Of a stretch of 64,000 nt of DNA, positions 19,102-30,711 are shown piece by piece. The stretch is taken from positions 1-64,000 of the forward strand of contig JAKPAB010000124.1 in NCBI GenBank assembly GCA_029779695.1. Direction: 5' to 3'. The notes under the pieces are model-generated. The model saw only the letters and a program-made list of their open reading frames with translations, was not told the origin of the DNA and did no database searches. Position numbers and translations under genes: made by a program. This DNA comes from Bacillota bacterium. GTDB lineage: Bacteria > Bacillota > Clostridia > Lachnospirales > Lachnospiraceae. Numbering within the stretch: the first letter of the stretch is position 1; every line of letters begins with the position of its first letter.

Positions 19102-21726
19102 CTATTTTCTTCTTATTAGTTTAAGGATTTGTATTATAACTGTTGGTAATATTGCCAATCCTGCAATCTGCATAAATGCTTTATTACTGATATCAGCTAC
19201 ACTAAACATTCCATGAAGTGCCGGTACCATAAGTACTAATGATAGAAGCAATGTTCCTCCAAAAAAGGCTGCAATACTATATGGATTGGACTTGAATCCA
19301 AGTTCGAAAATTGATTTTTTGCTTCTACAGTTAAACCCATGGAATAACCTTGCAAGTGTAAGTGTGGCAAATGCCATTGTAGCTGCAACTGCATGGCTCT
19401 TCTCCAGACCTATATAAAATGCAGCCATAGTCGATACTGCTATAAGCGCACCCTGTCCTAATATTTTCCACATTATTATGCCGGAAAGTATGCCCTCAGA
19501 TGAAGATCTAGGCGGTTCTTCCAGAAGTGATTTGTCTGATGGCTCCATTCCAATTGCGATTGCAGGAAGCGAATCTGTTAGCAAATTAATAAATAACAGG
19601 TGCACCGGTGCAAAAGGAACCGGAAGTCCTATCAGCGATGTATATAGTACCGACATTATCCCGGCCATATTTCCCGATAAAAGGAAAAGAATAGCATTCT
19701 TTATATTTCTATATACGTTACGTCCATTCAGTACTGCCTTTATTATCGTTGCAAAATTATCATCCGACAAAATCATTGCAGCCGCATCTTTTGAAACTTC
19801 TGTTCCGGTTATTCCCATAGCTACACCGATATCCGCTTTTTTCAATGCCGGTGCATCATTAACTCCATCGCCAGTCATTGATACAATATTGCCTCTTCGC
19901 TGCCATGCATCTACTATTCTTATTTTATTTTCAGGCGAAACTCTTGCATATACAGATATTTGTGCAATCTTTTCATCCAGCTCATCATCTGTCAGTGCAT
20001 CCAACTCGGCTCCTGTGAGCGCCAAATTGCCTTCTTCATATATACCAATCTGCTTGGCAATTGCTGTAGCCGTGATCTTATGGTCTCCGGTTATCATAAC
20101 TGTCTTAATACCTGCATGCTTTGCCTGATTTACTGCATCCCTGGATTCATCCCTTGGTGGATCCATCATGGCTATCAATCCTAAGAATGTGTAACCATAT
20201 TCTGAATCAATCGTAAGTGCTTCCTCTGTTTCCTTATATGCAAAGGCAAGAACTCTGAGTCCGTTCTCCGAAAATTTCTGATTCTTCATACGGATTTTTT
20301 CTCGATCTATATCCGTAATATATCTGACACCATTGGCATCTTCTATATTTATACAACGATCTATTAGAACATCAACTGCACCCTTAGTCAGTACTGTCCC
20401 TTTTCCATGAAGCCTGCACTTCGTGCTCATTAGTTTTCTATCTGAATCAAACGGTACTTCTTCTTCACGAATGATTACCTGTCTGATATCTTCCTCATTC
20501 ATTCCTTCTTCACCGAAGAAATCATTTTCACTTACATCTATTCTACGGAACATATCAAGAAGAGCGAACTCAGTTGGATCACCAATTCCCTTTCCCTCTA
20601 CGATACTTGAGTCGTTGGTGAGTATTGCGTCATACAGCAAATATCTGGATAAGTGCTCTCTTATATCAAGCTTCACCGGATCTATCTCTGTGTCATTCAT
20701 ATATACTTTTTGAACAGTCATCTTATTTTGTGTAAGAGTACCAGTTTTATCTGAACATATTACAGATACGCATCCCAAGCTTTCTACGGCTTTCAATTCC
20801 TTTATAATAGCATTTTCACTTGCCATTTTTTGTGTTCCCATTGCCTGAACTATGGTTACAATTGAGCTAAGTGCTTCTGGGATTGCAGCTACTGCCAATG
20901 CAACTGCAAACATCATTGCATCTAAAATCGACATATGACGATATATGCTTAGTGCAAATACAACTGCGCATATTATCATTATTGAAGTAGCAAGTTTCTG
21001 GCTAAACTGATCCAAACTTACCTGCAGAGGTGTTTTTCTTTCCTTTGCTGTATTCATCAAATCTGCAATTTTGCCAAGTTCTGTTTCCATTCCAGTTTTT
21101 GTGATAAGAACCATGGCACGTCCGTATACTACCAAACTCCCTGAATGAACCATATTTGTTCTGTCTGCAAGATCTGTATCTTCCGGCATTACATCATTGT
21201 TCTTTTCAACATTAGTTGATTCTCCGGTAAGAGAGCTTTCATTGACCTGTAATGAATAGCTGTGAATTATTCGTCCATCAGCTACTATCATATCTCCTGC
21301 TTCAAGAAGAACTATATCTCCAGGAACAAGTTCTCTAGATGAAATTTCATTTTTGCTTCCGTTTCTGATTACCTTTGCATTAGGTGATGACAACTGTTTC
21401 AAACTGTCCAATGACTTTTCCGCTTTAACGTGCTGAACTGTCCCAAGAATTGCATTAAGGATTAATACCATAAGAATAACTATGGTACTTTCCGCACTTC
21501 CAGAAAACAATGATACCACCGCAGCGACTATTAAAATAATTACTAATAGATCCAAAAATTGTGACAGAAATACCTGAAGCACACTTTTCTTTTTGCCTTC
21601 CTGCAATACATTTTCGCCTTTGATGCTTCGAATTTCCTTAACTTCATTATCGGTAAGTCCCTGCTCTGTTACCTTGTACTCACCTAATAGTTCCTGTACG
21701 GGTCTGGCCCATTCATGCTTGCCCAT
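19102..21726 (-). CDS. Calcium/manganese-type cation-translocating P-type ATPase (PMCA/YoaB-like)
   Basis: SLTGES, CSDKTGTLTQNKM, MTGDGVNDAPALKKADIGVAMG, TSLIGLPVPFAPVHLLFINLLTDSLPAIAIG. Confidence 0.92.
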   Translation of the reverse strand: MGKHEWARPVQELLGEYKVTEQGLTDNEVKEIRSIKGENVLQEGKKKSVLQVFLSQFLDLLVIILIVAAVVSLFSGSAESTIVILMVLILNAILGTVQHVKAEKSLDSLKQLSSPNAKVIRNGSKNEISSRELVPGDIVLLEAGDMIVADGRIIHSYSLQVNESSLTGESTNVEKNNDVMPEDTDLADRTNMVHSGSLVVYGRAMVLITKTGMETELGKIADLMNTAKERKTPLQVSLDQFSQKLATSIMIICAVVFALSIYRHMSILDAMMFAVALAVAAIPEALSSIVTIVQAMGTQKMASENAIIKELKAVESLGCVSVICSDKTGTLTQNKMTVQKVYMNDTEIDPVKLDIREHLSRYLLYDAILTNDSSIVEGKGIGDPTEFALLDMFRRIDVSENDFFGEEGMNEEDIRQVIIREEEVPFDSDRKLMSTKCRLHGKGTVLTKGAVDVLIDRCINIEDANGVRYITDIDREKIRMKNQKFSENGLRVLAFAYKETEEALTIDSEYGYTFLGLIAMMDPPRDESRDAVNQAKHAGIKTVMITGDHKITATAIAKQIGIYEEGNLALTGAELDALTDDELDEKIAQISVYARVSPENKIRIVDAWQRRGNIVSMTGDGVNDAPALKKADIGVAMGITGTEVSKDAAAMILSDDNFATIIKAVLNGRNVYRNIKNAILFLLSGNMAGIMSVLYTSLIGLPVPFAPVHLLFINLLTDSLPAIAIGMEPSDKSLLEEPPRSSSEGILSGIIMWKILGQGALIAVSTMAAFYIGLEKSHAVAATMAFATLTLARLFHGFNCRSKKSIFELGFKSNPYSIAAFFGGTLLLSLVLMVPALHGMFSVADISNKAFMQIAGLAILPTVIIQILKLIRRK

Positions 21727-21816
21727 ATTGTCTCTTACTCCAATCTCATTTTTAATTTGAGTAGCTTTTGCCGCCTCAATTTCATCAGTTTCTTTTGTTT
21801 AGCTCAAATCAATTGT

Positions 21817-21862
21817 AAAAAAATAGACTCCTATCGTACATCTCTTCGTACGATAAAAGTCT
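21817..21862 (-). terminator. Leader intrinsic terminator (riboswitch expression platform)
   Basis: Minus AGACTTTTATCGTACGAAGAGATGTACGATAGGAGTCTATTTTTTT. Confidence 0.85.
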
Positions 21863-21970
21863 CATTCTTATCTCAGTGCGCTCTCCGGTTGTTAAACGTG
21901 ATGACGAAAAACGCAATATCGACAGCCGCATTGCGTACACAACTGACAATATGAATTACTCCCTAATATC
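21852..21970 (-). promoter_or_regulatory. Candidate yybP-ykoY (Mn2+) riboswitch aptamer in P-type ATPase leader
   Basis: Minus GATATTAGGGAGTAATTC...TTTCGTCATCACGTTTAACAACCGGAGAGCGCACTGAGATAAGAATGAGACTTTTATC: GGGAGTA, CGTCA, ACCGGAGAGCGC, GAGAC motifs; GATATTAG/CTTTTATC closing stem overlaps terminator 5' arm. Confidence 0.75.
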
Positions 21971-21978
21971 TTTTTTAA

Positions 21979-22007
21979 AACTAACATACTTTTGCCTATT
22001 TCGTCAA
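21979..22007 (-). promoter_or_regulatory. Putative sigmaA promoter for riboswitch/P-type ATPase (TTGACG-N17-TTAGTT)
   Basis: Minus TTGACGAAATAGGCAAAAGTATGTTAGTT placing the TSS at about the aptamer start. Confidence 0.45.
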
Positions 22008-22018
22008 GTTTTTCTTTG

Positions 22019-22066
22019 CATGTTTTTATTTATAGCTTTTTATTTACATGTTTTATTTATAGCTTT
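22019..22066. repeat. Tandem near-identical ~20-bp direct repeats CATGTTTTTATTTATAGCTTT / CATGTTTTATTTATAGCTTT
   Basis: Read directly at 22019-22039 and 22047-22066; differ by one T. Confidence 0.9.
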
Positions 22067-22118
22067 GTTAAACTTTTTTTATATCGTTCTATTTAATATA
22101 CTTTCTAACCTGTTTCAC

Positions 22119-22162
22119 AAAAAAAGACCCAGAAGAGAGTAAACTCTCCTCTGAATCTTTTT
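22119..22162 (-). terminator. Intrinsic terminator after tuf
   Basis: Minus AAAAGATTCAGAGGAGAGTTTACTCTCTTCTGGGTCTTTTTTT. Confidence 0.75.
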
Positions 22163-22195
22163 ATCATACTAAAGCATATCGCAACTATGTACGAA

Positions 22196-23425
22196 TTACT
22201 CTACTACTTCTGTAACTCTGCCTGAACCTACAGTTCTACCACCCTCACGGATAGCGAATGTAAGACCCTGCTCCATAGCTACTGGATGGATAAGTTCGAT
22301 CTCCATCTCAATATTATCGCCAGGCATGCACATCTCTGTACCTGCAGGAAGATTAACAACACCTGTTACGTCTGTTGTTCTGAAGTAGAACTGAGGACGA
22401 TAGTTGTTGAAGAAAGGAGTATGACGACCACCCTCATCTTTTGTCAGAACGTAAACCTGACCCTTGAATTTCTTGTGGCAAGTAACTGTCTTAGGAGCAG
22501 CAATAACCTGTCCTCTTTCAATCTTGTCACGATCAACACCACGAAGAAGAGCTCCGATGTTATCGCCAGCCTCAGCCTCGTCAAGAGTCTTACGGAACAT
22601 CTCGATTCCAGTTACAACTGATGTAGCGATTTCATCATGGATTCCAAGAATCTCGATGCTATCGTTAACATGAAGTGTTCCTCTCTCTACACGGCCTGTA
22701 GCAACAGTACCACGACCAGAGATTGTGAATACATCCTCGACAGGCATAAGGAAAGGCTTATCAACGTCACGCTCAGGATCAGGGATATACTCATCAACTG
22801 TGTTCATGAGTTCCATGATCTTGTCGCCCCAGTTTCCGCCACCTTCAAGAGGTGAACCATCAGCAAGCTTAGCCTCAGCTGAAGGATCCTGAAGTGCCTG
22901 GAAAGCTGATCCCTTGATGATAGGACAGTCATTGAATCCGTACTCTTCGAGCTGCTCAGTAACTTCCATCTCAACGAGCTCGATAAGCTCAGGATCATCG
23001 ACCATATCACACTTGTTAAGGAATACTACGATATAAGGAACACCTACCTGACGTGCAAGAAGTATATGCTCCTTAGTCTGAGCCATAACACCGTCAGTAG
23101 CAGCTACTACAAGAATAGCTCCATCCATCTGTGCAGCACCAGTGATCATGTTCTTTACATAATCAGCATGGCCCGGGCAGTCAACGTGTGCATAATGTCT
23201 CTTATCTGTCTGGTACTCAACGTGAGCTGTAGAGATTGTAATTCCTCTCTCTCTCTCCTCTGGAGCCTTATCGATCTGATCGAATGCCTCAAATGAGTTA
23301 CCTTCTACTCTCTCTGAAAGAACCTTTGTGATTGCTGCAGTAAGAGTTGTTTTACCATGATCAACGTGTCCGATTGTACCAATATTACAATGCGGTTTGG
23401 TTCGCTCGAAATGTGCCTTTGCCAT
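22196..23425 (-). CDS. tuf: Elongation factor Tu
   Basis: [48 protein letters not shown] upstream of ATG 23425. Confidence 0.98.
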   Translation of the reverse strand: MAKAHFERTKPHCNIGTIGHVDHGKTTLTAAITKVLSERVEGNSFEAFDQIDKAPEERERGITISTAHVEYQTDKRHYAHVDCPGHADYVKNMITGAAQMDGAILVVAATDGVMAQTKEHILLARQVGVPYIVVFLNKCDMVDDPELIELVEMEVTEQLEEYGFNDCPIIKGSAFQALQDPSAEAKLADGSPLEGGGNWGDKIMELMNTVDEYIPDPERDVDKPFLMPVEDVFTISGRGTVATGRVERGTLHVNDSIEILGIHDEIATSVVTGIEMFRKTLDEAEAGDNIGALLRGVDRDKIERGQVIAAPKTVTCHKKFKGQVYVLTKDEGGRHTPFFNNYRPQFYFRTTDVTGVVNLPAGTEMCMPGDNIEMEIELIHPVAMEQGLTFAIREGGRTVGSGRVTEVVE

Positions 23426-23546
23426 CTTACTTTCCTCCTTAAAATATACGCCTATACGGCTTTTTTCTAATTTTGTTTTATCCATTTAAAACTTCACGGA
23501 ATATTATGATTATATTCGAGTATTAAAGGATTTTCAACTGTTTTTG

Positions 23547-25664
23547 TTATTTTGCTCTTGAAGCAACTACCTTCTCCTGAACGTTCTTAGGAGCCTGCTC
23601 ATATTTGTTAAAGAACATTGAGTAGTTACCACGACCCTGTGTTGAAGAACGAAGGTCTGTAGAATATCCGAACATCTCTGACAGAGGAACATATGCTGTA
23701 ACCTTCTTGCCGTTTCCGACGTCATCCATACTCTCAATTCTACCACGACGTGAGTTAAGATCTCCGATAACATCACCCATGTATTCCTCAGGCATTACTA
23801 CCTCAACCTTCATAATAGGTTCAAGAATTACAGGGTTAGCTTCCTTCATAGCTTCCTTGAAGCAGAGTGAACCTGCAATATGGAATGCCATTTCTGAAGA
23901 ATCGACTTCATGGTAAGAACCATCATAACATTCAGCAGTAAATCCAACCATAGGATATCCTGCTACAATACCTGATTCAGCTGCTTCCTGAATACCTTCA
24001 TCAATTGCTGGGATATATTCCTTAGGAATAGATCCGCCTGTTACTGCATTGACGAACTTGTATGTTTCTTCAGCATTAGCTTCCATAGGCTTAAAACGAA
24101 CTTTACAATGTCCGTACTGTCCACGTCCACCTGACTGCTTAGCATACTTGTATTCTTTATCAACCTCTTTTGTAAATGTCTCTCTGTACGCAACCTGAGG
24201 GGCACCAACATTGGCCTCAACGTTAAACTCTCTCATGAGACGATCAACGATGATTTCAAGATGAAGCTCGCCCATTCCAGCAATAATTGTCTGGCCTGTC
24301 TCTTCATCTGTATGAGCTCTGAATGTAGGATCTTCTTCTGCAAGTTTTGCAAGAGCCTCACCCATCTTCTGCTGTGAAGCCTTTGTTTTGGGCTCAATAG
24401 CAAGCTGGATAACAGGATCCGGGAATTCCATTGACTCAAGGATAACGGGATGATCTTCGTTACAGATAGTATCACCTGTTGTTGTATTTTTAAAACCTAC
24501 AACTGCAGCGATATCTCCTGCGAAGACCTCATCGATTTCCTGTCTCTTATTAGCGTGCATCTGAAGCAGACGAGATACTCTTTCCTTTTTACCCTTTACA
24601 GAGTTAAGTACATAAGAACCTGTCTTAAGTGTTCCAGAATAAACACGGATAAATGCAAGACGTCCAACGAAAGGATCTGTCATGATCTTGAATGCAAGAG
24701 CTGAGAAAGGCTCATCATCTGAAGACTTTCTTGTAATCTCATTGCCTTCCATATCTGTTCCATCGATGTCAGGGACATCTGTAGGAGCAGGCATAAAATC
24801 AAGAACTGCATCGAGAAGCTTCTGAATTCCCTTGTTCTGATGAGCTGATCCACAAAGTACAGGAACTGCTGCATTAGCAACTGTTCCCTTTCTAAGGGCT
24901 TTCTTAAGCTCATCAACTGAAGGTTCATTGCCTTCAAGATATTTTTCCATAAGATCATCATCAAGATCGCAGATTTTCTCTACGAGTTCTCCACGATACA
25001 TCTCAGCTTCTTCTTTCATGTCATCAGGAATGTCAACTACTGAAATATCGATTCCTTCCTTGTCATTATATAGGTATGCCTTCATCTCGAAAAGATCAAC
25101 AACGCCCTCAAAATGATCTTCCTTACCAATAGGAAGTTCGATAACTACTGCGTTCTTTCCAAGTTTTGTACCAATTTCATCAACTGTGTTGAAGAAATCA
25201 GCACCAAGGATATCCATCTTATTGACAAATGCCATACGGGGTACATGATAAGTATCTGCCTGACGCCATACGTTCTCTGACTGGGGCTCAACACCACCCT
25301 TTGCGTCAAATACGCCGACAGCACCATCAAGTACACGCAGGGATCTTTCAACTTCAACTGTGAAGTCTACATGTCCCGGTGTATCAATAATATTAATTCT
25401 GTGTTCAAGAGCACCCTTTAAAGGTTTTGCCTGCTCCTGATGTGACCAATGGCATGTTGTTGCAGCGGATGTGATAGTAATACCACGCTCCTGCTCCTGC
25501 TCCATCCAGTCCATTGTTGCTGTTCCCTCGTAAGTCTCACCGATTTTGTAATTTACACCGGTATAAAAAAGTATACGCTCTGTCAATGTAGTCTTACCTG
25601 CATCAATATGAGCCATAATTCCGATGTTTCTGGTGCGCTCAAGGGGATATTCTCTTGTAGCCAA
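23547..25664 (-). CDS. fusA: Elongation factor G
   Basis: [36 protein letters not shown]. Confidence 0.98.
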   Translation of the reverse strand: MATREYPLERTRNIGIMAHIDAGKTTLTERILFYTGVNYKIGETYEGTATMDWMEQEQERGITITSAATTCHWSHQEQAKPLKGALEHRINIIDTPGHVDFTVEVERSLRVLDGAVGVFDAKGGVEPQSENVWRQADTYHVPRMAFVNKMDILGADFFNTVDEIGTKLGKNAVVIELPIGKEDHFEGVVDLFEMKAYLYNDKEGIDISVVDIPDDMKEEAEMYRGELVEKICDLDDDLMEKYLEGNEPSVDELKKALRKGTVANAAVPVLCGSAHQNKGIQKLLDAVLDFMPAPTDVPDIDGTDMEGNEITRKSSDDEPFSALAFKIMTDPFVGRLAFIRVYSGTLKTGSYVLNSVKGKKERVSRLLQMHANKRQEIDEVFAGDIAAVVGFKNTTTGDTICNEDHPVILESMEFPDPVIQLAIEPKTKASQQKMGEALAKLAEEDPTFRAHTDEETGQTIIAGMGELHLEIIVDRLMREFNVEANVGAPQVAYRETFTKEVDKEYKYAKQSGGRGQYGHCKVRFKPMEANAEETYKFVNAVTGGSIPKEYIPAIDEGIQEAAESGIVAGYPMVGFTAECYDGSYHEVDSSEMAFHIAGSLCFKEAMKEANPVILEPIMKVEVVMPEEYMGDVIGDLNSRRGRIESMDDVGNGKKVTAYVPLSEMFGYSTDLRSSTQGRGNYSMFFNKYEQAPKNVQEKVVASRAK

Positions 25665-25685
25665 GTTTGATCCCTCCTATCGTTA

Positions 25686-26156
25686 TCAGAATCTGTAATG
25701 AGCAAATGCCTTATTAGCCTCAGCCATACGATGCATCTCTTCTTTACGTTTTACAGAAGCACCTGTATTATTTGCGGCATCCATAATCTCATTAGCTAGA
25801 CGGTCTACCATTGTCTTTTCGCTTCTCTTTCTTGAGAAAGCTGTCATCCAACGAAGGCCAAGTGCCTGACGACGATCAGGGCGAACCTCGATGGGAACCT
25901 GATATGTTGCTCCACCGATTCTTCTTGCCTTAACTTCGAGTACAGGCATAATGTTGTTCATAGCTTCCTGGAATACTTCCATAGCTGTCTTGCCTGTTTT
26001 TTCCTCAACCTGCTGGAAAGCACCGTACACAATTTTCTGTGCGGTACCCTTCTTGCCGTCGAGCATGATGTTGTTGATGAGCTTTGTAACTACCTTACTG
26101 TTGTAGATAGGATCTGCAAGCACATCTCTTTTAATTGTATGTCCTTTACGTGGCAC
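25686..26156 (-). CDS. rpsG: 30S ribosomal protein S7
   Basis: (V/M)[42 protein letters not shown] start 26156 with RBS AAGGAGGG. Confidence 0.96.
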   Translation of the reverse strand: MPRKGHTIKRDVLADPIYNSKVVTKLINNIMLDGKKGTAQKIVYGAFQQVEEKTGKTAMEVFQEAMNNIMPVLEVKARRIGGATYQVPIEVRPDRRQALGLRWMTAFSRKRSEKTMVDRLANEIMDAANNTGASVKRKEEMHRMAEANKAFAHYRF

Positions 26157-26419
26157 GTTTCTTCCCTCCTTAATCATTAGGATTAATTCACTGGTACTCA
26201 CATTCTTATGTGTTCATGCATTAAAGGCCTTTCATAAGTGAAATATACCTTAACATTAACCATAAAATTTGTGAATTACACTTTGCGTTAATAACTCATA
26301 ATTTTCTCTTCTAAATTGCAAAATCAAAAATTGGTTCTGCCGATCTTATCATGAAGTACCGACCTGTGTGAATCTTATTATTAGGTTCATATTCAGTTTT
26401 GATACTTTCAGGACTCAAA

Positions 26420-26839
26420 TTACTTAGAAGCCTTGGGTCTCTTAACGCCGTACTTGGAACGAGCCTGTTTCCTATCAGCGACACCAGCGGTATCGAGTGT
26501 ACCTCTGACAACGTGGTAACGAGTACCGGGTAGATCCTTTACTCTTCCACCACGAACCAAAACTACACTATGCTCCTGAAGATTGTGTCCTTCACCTGGA
26601 ATATAGCTTGTTACTTCGATTCCGTTAGAAAGACGAACTCTGGCGATCTTACGAAGAGCGGAGTTAGGCTTTTTAGGGGTTGCAGTCTTAACGGCTGTGC
26701 AGACACCACGCTTCTGTGGAGAAGCAGTCTCGATTGGTCTCTTTGTAAGAGAATTGAAGCCTCTCTGCAGTGCGGGAGACTTAGACTTCTTTGTAGATGT
26801 CTTTCTTCCCTTCCTTACTAACTGGTTAAATGTTGGCAT
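26420..26839 (-). CDS. rpsL: 30S ribosomal protein S12
   Basis: [33 protein letters not shown] 26839 after GGAGGTG. Confidence 0.97.
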   Translation of the reverse strand: MPTFNQLVRKGRKTSTKKSKSPALQRGFNSLTKRPIETASPQKRGVCTAVKTATPKKPNSALRKIARVRLSNGIEVTSYIPGEGHNLQEHSVVLVRGGRVKDLPGTRYHVVRGTLDTAGVADRKQARSKYGVKRPKASK

Positions 26840-26921
26840 TTTTTCACCTCCTATAATTATTTTCATGCGCTATTTTACGCACGCCTATGTATTATATTCT
26901 GCCAATACAATTTTGTCAAGC

Positions 26922-26956
26922 AAAAAGGAAGTAGCGCATAGGGCTACTCCCTTCTT
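26922..26956 (-). terminator. Intrinsic terminator after rpoC
   Basis: Minus AAGGGAGTAGCCCTATGCGCTACTTCCTTTTT. Confidence 0.7.
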
Positions 26957-26982
26957 ATTTTTATGAAGTTAATCTAAGTTGA

Positions 26983-29900
26983 TCAATCTTCTGTTTCCTG
27001 AAGTTCTTCTGCCTCATCAGCAGTATTCTCAGCCTTATCAATATATCTCTTGGATTCTTTTCTAGGCTTCTGCTCTTCTTCTCTCTCTTTTTCAAGAGCG
27101 AGTCTCTCAGCTTCAAGAGCCTTCTTTCTGATTTCCTCACTGTAATCGGTAGAAAGATTTGTTTTTCTATATCTCTTCATTCCGGTTCCAGCCGGGATCA
27201 GCTGTCCAATAATTACATTTTCCTTTAGACCAAGAAGTGGATCTTCCTTGCCCTTAATTGCGGCATCCGTAAGGACCTTAGTCGTTTCCTGGAATGATGC
27301 TGCTGACAAGAAGGAATCTGTTGCAAGTGATGCCTTTGTGATACCAAGAAGTTCCTGAGAACTCTCTGCAACTTCTTTTCCTTCTGCTATAAGCTTCTTA
27401 TTTATACCATCAAGTTCAAGCTTGTCAATGAGCTGACCAGGGAGAAGTCCTGAATCTCCTTCTTTCTCGATTCTCACACGCTTAAGCATCTGATGTACGA
27501 TAACCTCAATATGCTTATCATTAATTTCAACACCCTGCAGGCGGTATACTCTAAGAACTTCCTGAAGAAGGTAATCCTGAACAGCAAGTACGCCCTTAAT
27601 CTTAAGAATATCATGAGGGTTAATTGAACCTTCAGTAATTGTATCTCCAGCCTCAAGTGCCTGTCCATCAGCTACCTTGATATGAGAGCCATAAGGAATG
27701 AGATATGTCTTGGCCTCGCCGGTTTCTCGGTTTGTGACAACGACTTCTCTCTTCTTTTTGGTCTCCTTGATCTCGATAATACCGGGAATCTCTGTGATTA
27801 TAGCAAGTCCCTTAGGTCTTCTTGCCTCAAAAAGCTCCTCGACACGGGGAAGACCCTGTGTAATATCAGACCCGGCAACACCTCCGGTATGGAATGTTCT
27901 CATTGTAAGCTGTGTACCAGGCTCACCGATTGACTGTGCCGCAATGATTCCGATTGCCTCACCGACCTGAACAGGCATGCCTGTTGCAAGGTTTATACCA
28001 TAGCACTTAGAGCAAACGCCATCTCTGCTTCTGCAGTTCAGAATCGTTCTGATCTTAACTTTCTTTAACGGTTCACCGTTCTTATCGACAGCTTCCTTAA
28101 TAATTCTAGCGGCTCTTGTACGTGTAATCATATGATTATGCTTAACTATAAGCTCGCCATCTTTATTCTTAATATCTTCGCAGCAGAATCTGCCTGAGAT
28201 TCTCTCTTCAAGAGTCTCGATAACTTCATCGCCATCCTGAAGTGCTGATACATACTCGCCAGGAAGATCATCTTTTGAGGCAGCACAGTCGATATCACGA
28301 ATGATCATCTCCTGAGATACATCAACAAGTCGTCTGGTCAAATATCCTGAATCAGCTGTTCGAAGAGCTGTATCTGAAAGTCCTTTACGAGCTCCATGCG
28401 CTGACATGAAGTATTCGAGTACATCAAGACCTTCACGGAAATTTGACTTGATAGGAAGTTCGATTGTACGTCCCGATGTATCTGCCATCAGTCCTCGCAT
28501 ACCTGCAAGCTGTTTGATCTGCTTATCAGAACCACGGGCTCCTGAATCTGCCATCATGAACACATTATTATACTGATCAAGTCCATCAAGAAGGTCCCTT
28601 GTAAGAAGATCATCTGTCTTCTTCCAAGTCTCTACAACTTCCTTATATCTTCCTTCTTCTGTCAGCATACCTCTCTTATACTTTCTTCTTATATCGGCAA
28701 CTGTCTTCTCAGCTTCCTTAATAAGAGTATCCTTAGAGTCTGGTACTGTCATATCTGATACAGAAACTGTTATTGCTGAAAGTGTGGAATACTTATATCC
28801 CATTTCCTTAATAGCATCGATTGTCTCTGCTGTCTTGGTAGCGCCATGTGTATGCATTACGTTTTCAAGAATTCCCTTAAGGTCCTTCTTTTTAACGAGG
28901 AAATCAATTTCAAGCTTCAGATCATTATCAGGGTCAGTTCTATCTATATAGCCAAGATCCTGTGGAACTACTTCGTTGAATATAAGTCTTCCAAGTGAAG
29001 TATCTATTATTCTTGTCTTAACAGATCCGCCAGCAATTTTCTTAGAAACTCTAACCTTGATCTTAGACTGAAGAGTAATAACATGATTCTGATATGCCAT
29101 TATTGCTTCATTTGTATCCTTGAATATACTTCCTTCTCCCGGTTCACCGTCTTTCTGCTGTGTCAGGCAGTAGATACCAAGTACCATATCCTGTGAAGGA
29201 ACAGATACAACTCCGCCGTCTGAAGGCTTCAGAAGGTTATTAGGTGAAAGAAGCATGAAACGACACTCAGCCTGAGCTTCCTGTGTAAGAGGCAGATGAG
29301 CTGCCATCTGATCACCATCGAAATCGGCATTATAGGCCATACAAACCATGGGATGAAGACGAATAGCCTTTCCTTCTACAAGGATAGGTTCAAACGCCTG
29401 GATTCCAAGTCTATGAAGTGTAGGTGCACGGTTAAGCATAACTGGGTGATCCTTGATAACGTCCTCAAGGACGTCCCAAACCTCAGTCTTAACCTGTTCT
29501 ACCATCTTCTTGGCATTCTTAATATTGTGAGCAGAACCATTCTGTACAAGTTCTTTCATGACGAAAGGTTTGAACAACTCAAGTGCCATCTCCTTGGGAA
29601 GACCACACTGGTAAATCTTAAGATCAGGTCCTACAACGATAACGGAACGTCCAGAATAGTCAACTCGTTTTCCAAGAAGGTTCTGTCTGAAACGTCCTGA
29701 CTTACCCTTTAACAGATCTGAAAGAGACTTAAGAGGTCTGTTTCCAGGTCCGGTTACAGGTCTTCCACGACGACCATTGTCGATAAGAGCATCTACAGCT
29801 TCCTGTAGCATACGCTTTTCATTTCGAATAATGATATCAGGAGCCTTAAGCTCAAGTAATCTTCTCAAACGGTTATTTCTATTTATGATTCTTCTGTACA

Positions 29901-30693
29901 GATCATTCAAATCTGATGTTGCAAATCTTCCACCATCAAGCTGTACCATAGGTCTGAGATCAGGAGGAATTACAGGTATAACTGTAAGTACCATCCATTC
30001 AGGTTTATTTCCTGAATTTCTAAAAGCCTCAATAACATCAAGTCTCTTAATTATTCTAGCTCGTTTCTGACCTGTTGCTGTTTTAAGATCAGCTTTAAGC
30101 TCTACTGATTCTTTTTCAAGATCAATGTTTGCTAAAAGTTCCTGAACAGCTTCAGCTCCCATTGCAGCTCTAAAGGCATTGCCATACTGGCTTCTTGCTT
30201 CACCATATTCGGCTTCAGAAAGAATCTGCTTATAGGTCAATGGTGTATCGCCAGGGTTAAGAACGATAAATGCAGCAAAGTAGATAACTCTCTCAAGTAT
30301 CCTTGGTGATATATCAAGAATAAGCCCCATTCTTGAAGGTATACCCTTGAAATACCATATATGGGATACAGGGGCAGCCAATTCAATATGCCCCATGCGC
30401 TCACGCCTTACACTGGCCTTAGTAACCTCGACACCACATCTGTCGCAGACTACTCCCTTATATCTAATTTTTTTATACTTTCCGCAGTGGCATTCCCAGT
30501 CCTTGGTAGGTCCAAAAATACGCTCACAGAACAGTCCATCCTTTTCAGGCTTAAGAGTACGATAGTTTATTGTCTCGGGCTTTTTGACTTCGCCACGTGA
30601 CCATTCTCTGATCTTTTCAGGAGAAGCGAGGCCAATCCTGATTTTCTCGAATGACACGCCTTCGTTCACTTCATTGTTATTTCTATCCGGCAT
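26983..30693 (-). CDS. rpoC: DNA-directed RNA polymerase beta' subunit
   Basis: [15 protein letters not shown] and full-length RpoC sequence. Confidence 0.98.
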   Translation of the reverse strand: MPDRNNNEVNEGVSFEKIRIGLASPEKIREWSRGEVKKPETINYRTLKPEKDGLFCERIFGPTKDWECHCGKYKKIRYKGVVCDRCGVEVTKASVRRERMGHIELAAPVSHIWYFKGIPSRMGLILDISPRILERVIYFAAFIVLNPGDTPLTYKQILSEAEYGEARSQYGNAFRAAMGAEAVQELLANIDLEKESVELKADLKTATGQKRARIIKRLDVIEAFRNSGNKPEWMVLTVIPVIPPDLRPMVQLDGGRFATSDLNDLYRRIINRNNRLRRLLELKAPDIIIRNEKRMLQEAVDALIDNGRRGRPVTGPGNRPLKSLSDLLKGKSGRFRQNLLGKRVDYSGRSVIVVGPDLKIYQCGLPKEMALELFKPFVMKELVQNGSAHNIKNAKKMVEQVKTEVWDVLEDVIKDHPVMLNRAPTLHRLGIQAFEPILVEGKAIRLHPMVCMAYNADFDGDQMAAHLPLTQEAQAECRFMLLSPNNLLKPSDGGVVSVPSQDMVLGIYCLTQQKDGEPGEGSIFKDTNEAIMAYQNHVITLQSKIKVRVSKKIAGGSVKTRIIDTSLGRLIFNEVVPQDLGYIDRTDPDNDLKLEIDFLVKKKDLKGILENVMHTHGATKTAETIDAIKEMGYKYSTLSAITVSVSDMTVPDSKDTLIKEAEKTVADIRRKYKRGMLTEEGRYKEVVETWKKTDDLLTRDLLDGLDQYNNVFMMADSGARGSDKQIKQLAGMRGLMADTSGRTIELPIKSNFREGLDVLEYFMSAHGARKGLSDTALRTADSGYLTRRLVDVSQEMIIRDIDCAASKDDLPGEYVSALQDGDEVIETLEERISGRFCCEDIKNKDGELIVKHNHMITRTRAARIIKEAVDKNGEPLKKVKIRTILNCRSRDGVCSKCYGINLATGMPVQVGEAIGIIAAQSIGEPGTQLTMRTFHTGGVAGSDITQGLPRVEELFEARRPKGLAIITEIPGIIEIKETKKKREVVVTNRETGEAKTYLIPYGSHIKVADGQALEAGDTITEGSINPHDILKIKGVLAVQDYLLQEVLRVYRLQGVEINDKHIEVIVHQMLKRVRIEKEGDSGLLPGQLIDKLELDGINKKLIAEGKEVAESSQELLGITKASLATDSFLSAASFQETTKVLTDAAIKGKEDPLLGLKENVIIGQLIPAGTGMKRYRKTNLSTDYSEEIRKKALEAERLALEKEREEEQKPRKESKRYIDKAENTADEAEELQETED

Positions 30694-30711
30694 TGATAGA
30701 ACTCCCTTCTG

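Noticed and set aside
19478-20128. 216-aa plus-strand ORF antisense to the P-type ATPase
   Set aside because: Fully antisense to a strongly conserved gene; Ser/Ile/Pro-rich shadow translation with no recognisable domain.
21876-22142. 88-aa plus-strand ORF with Phe/Leu-rich tail
   Set aside because: Overlaps the minus-strand riboswitch leader and promoter; AT-rich translation of non-coding DNA.
26311-26511. 66-aa minus-strand ORF
   Set aside because: Out-of-frame overlap with the rpsL 3' end; no RBS or domain.
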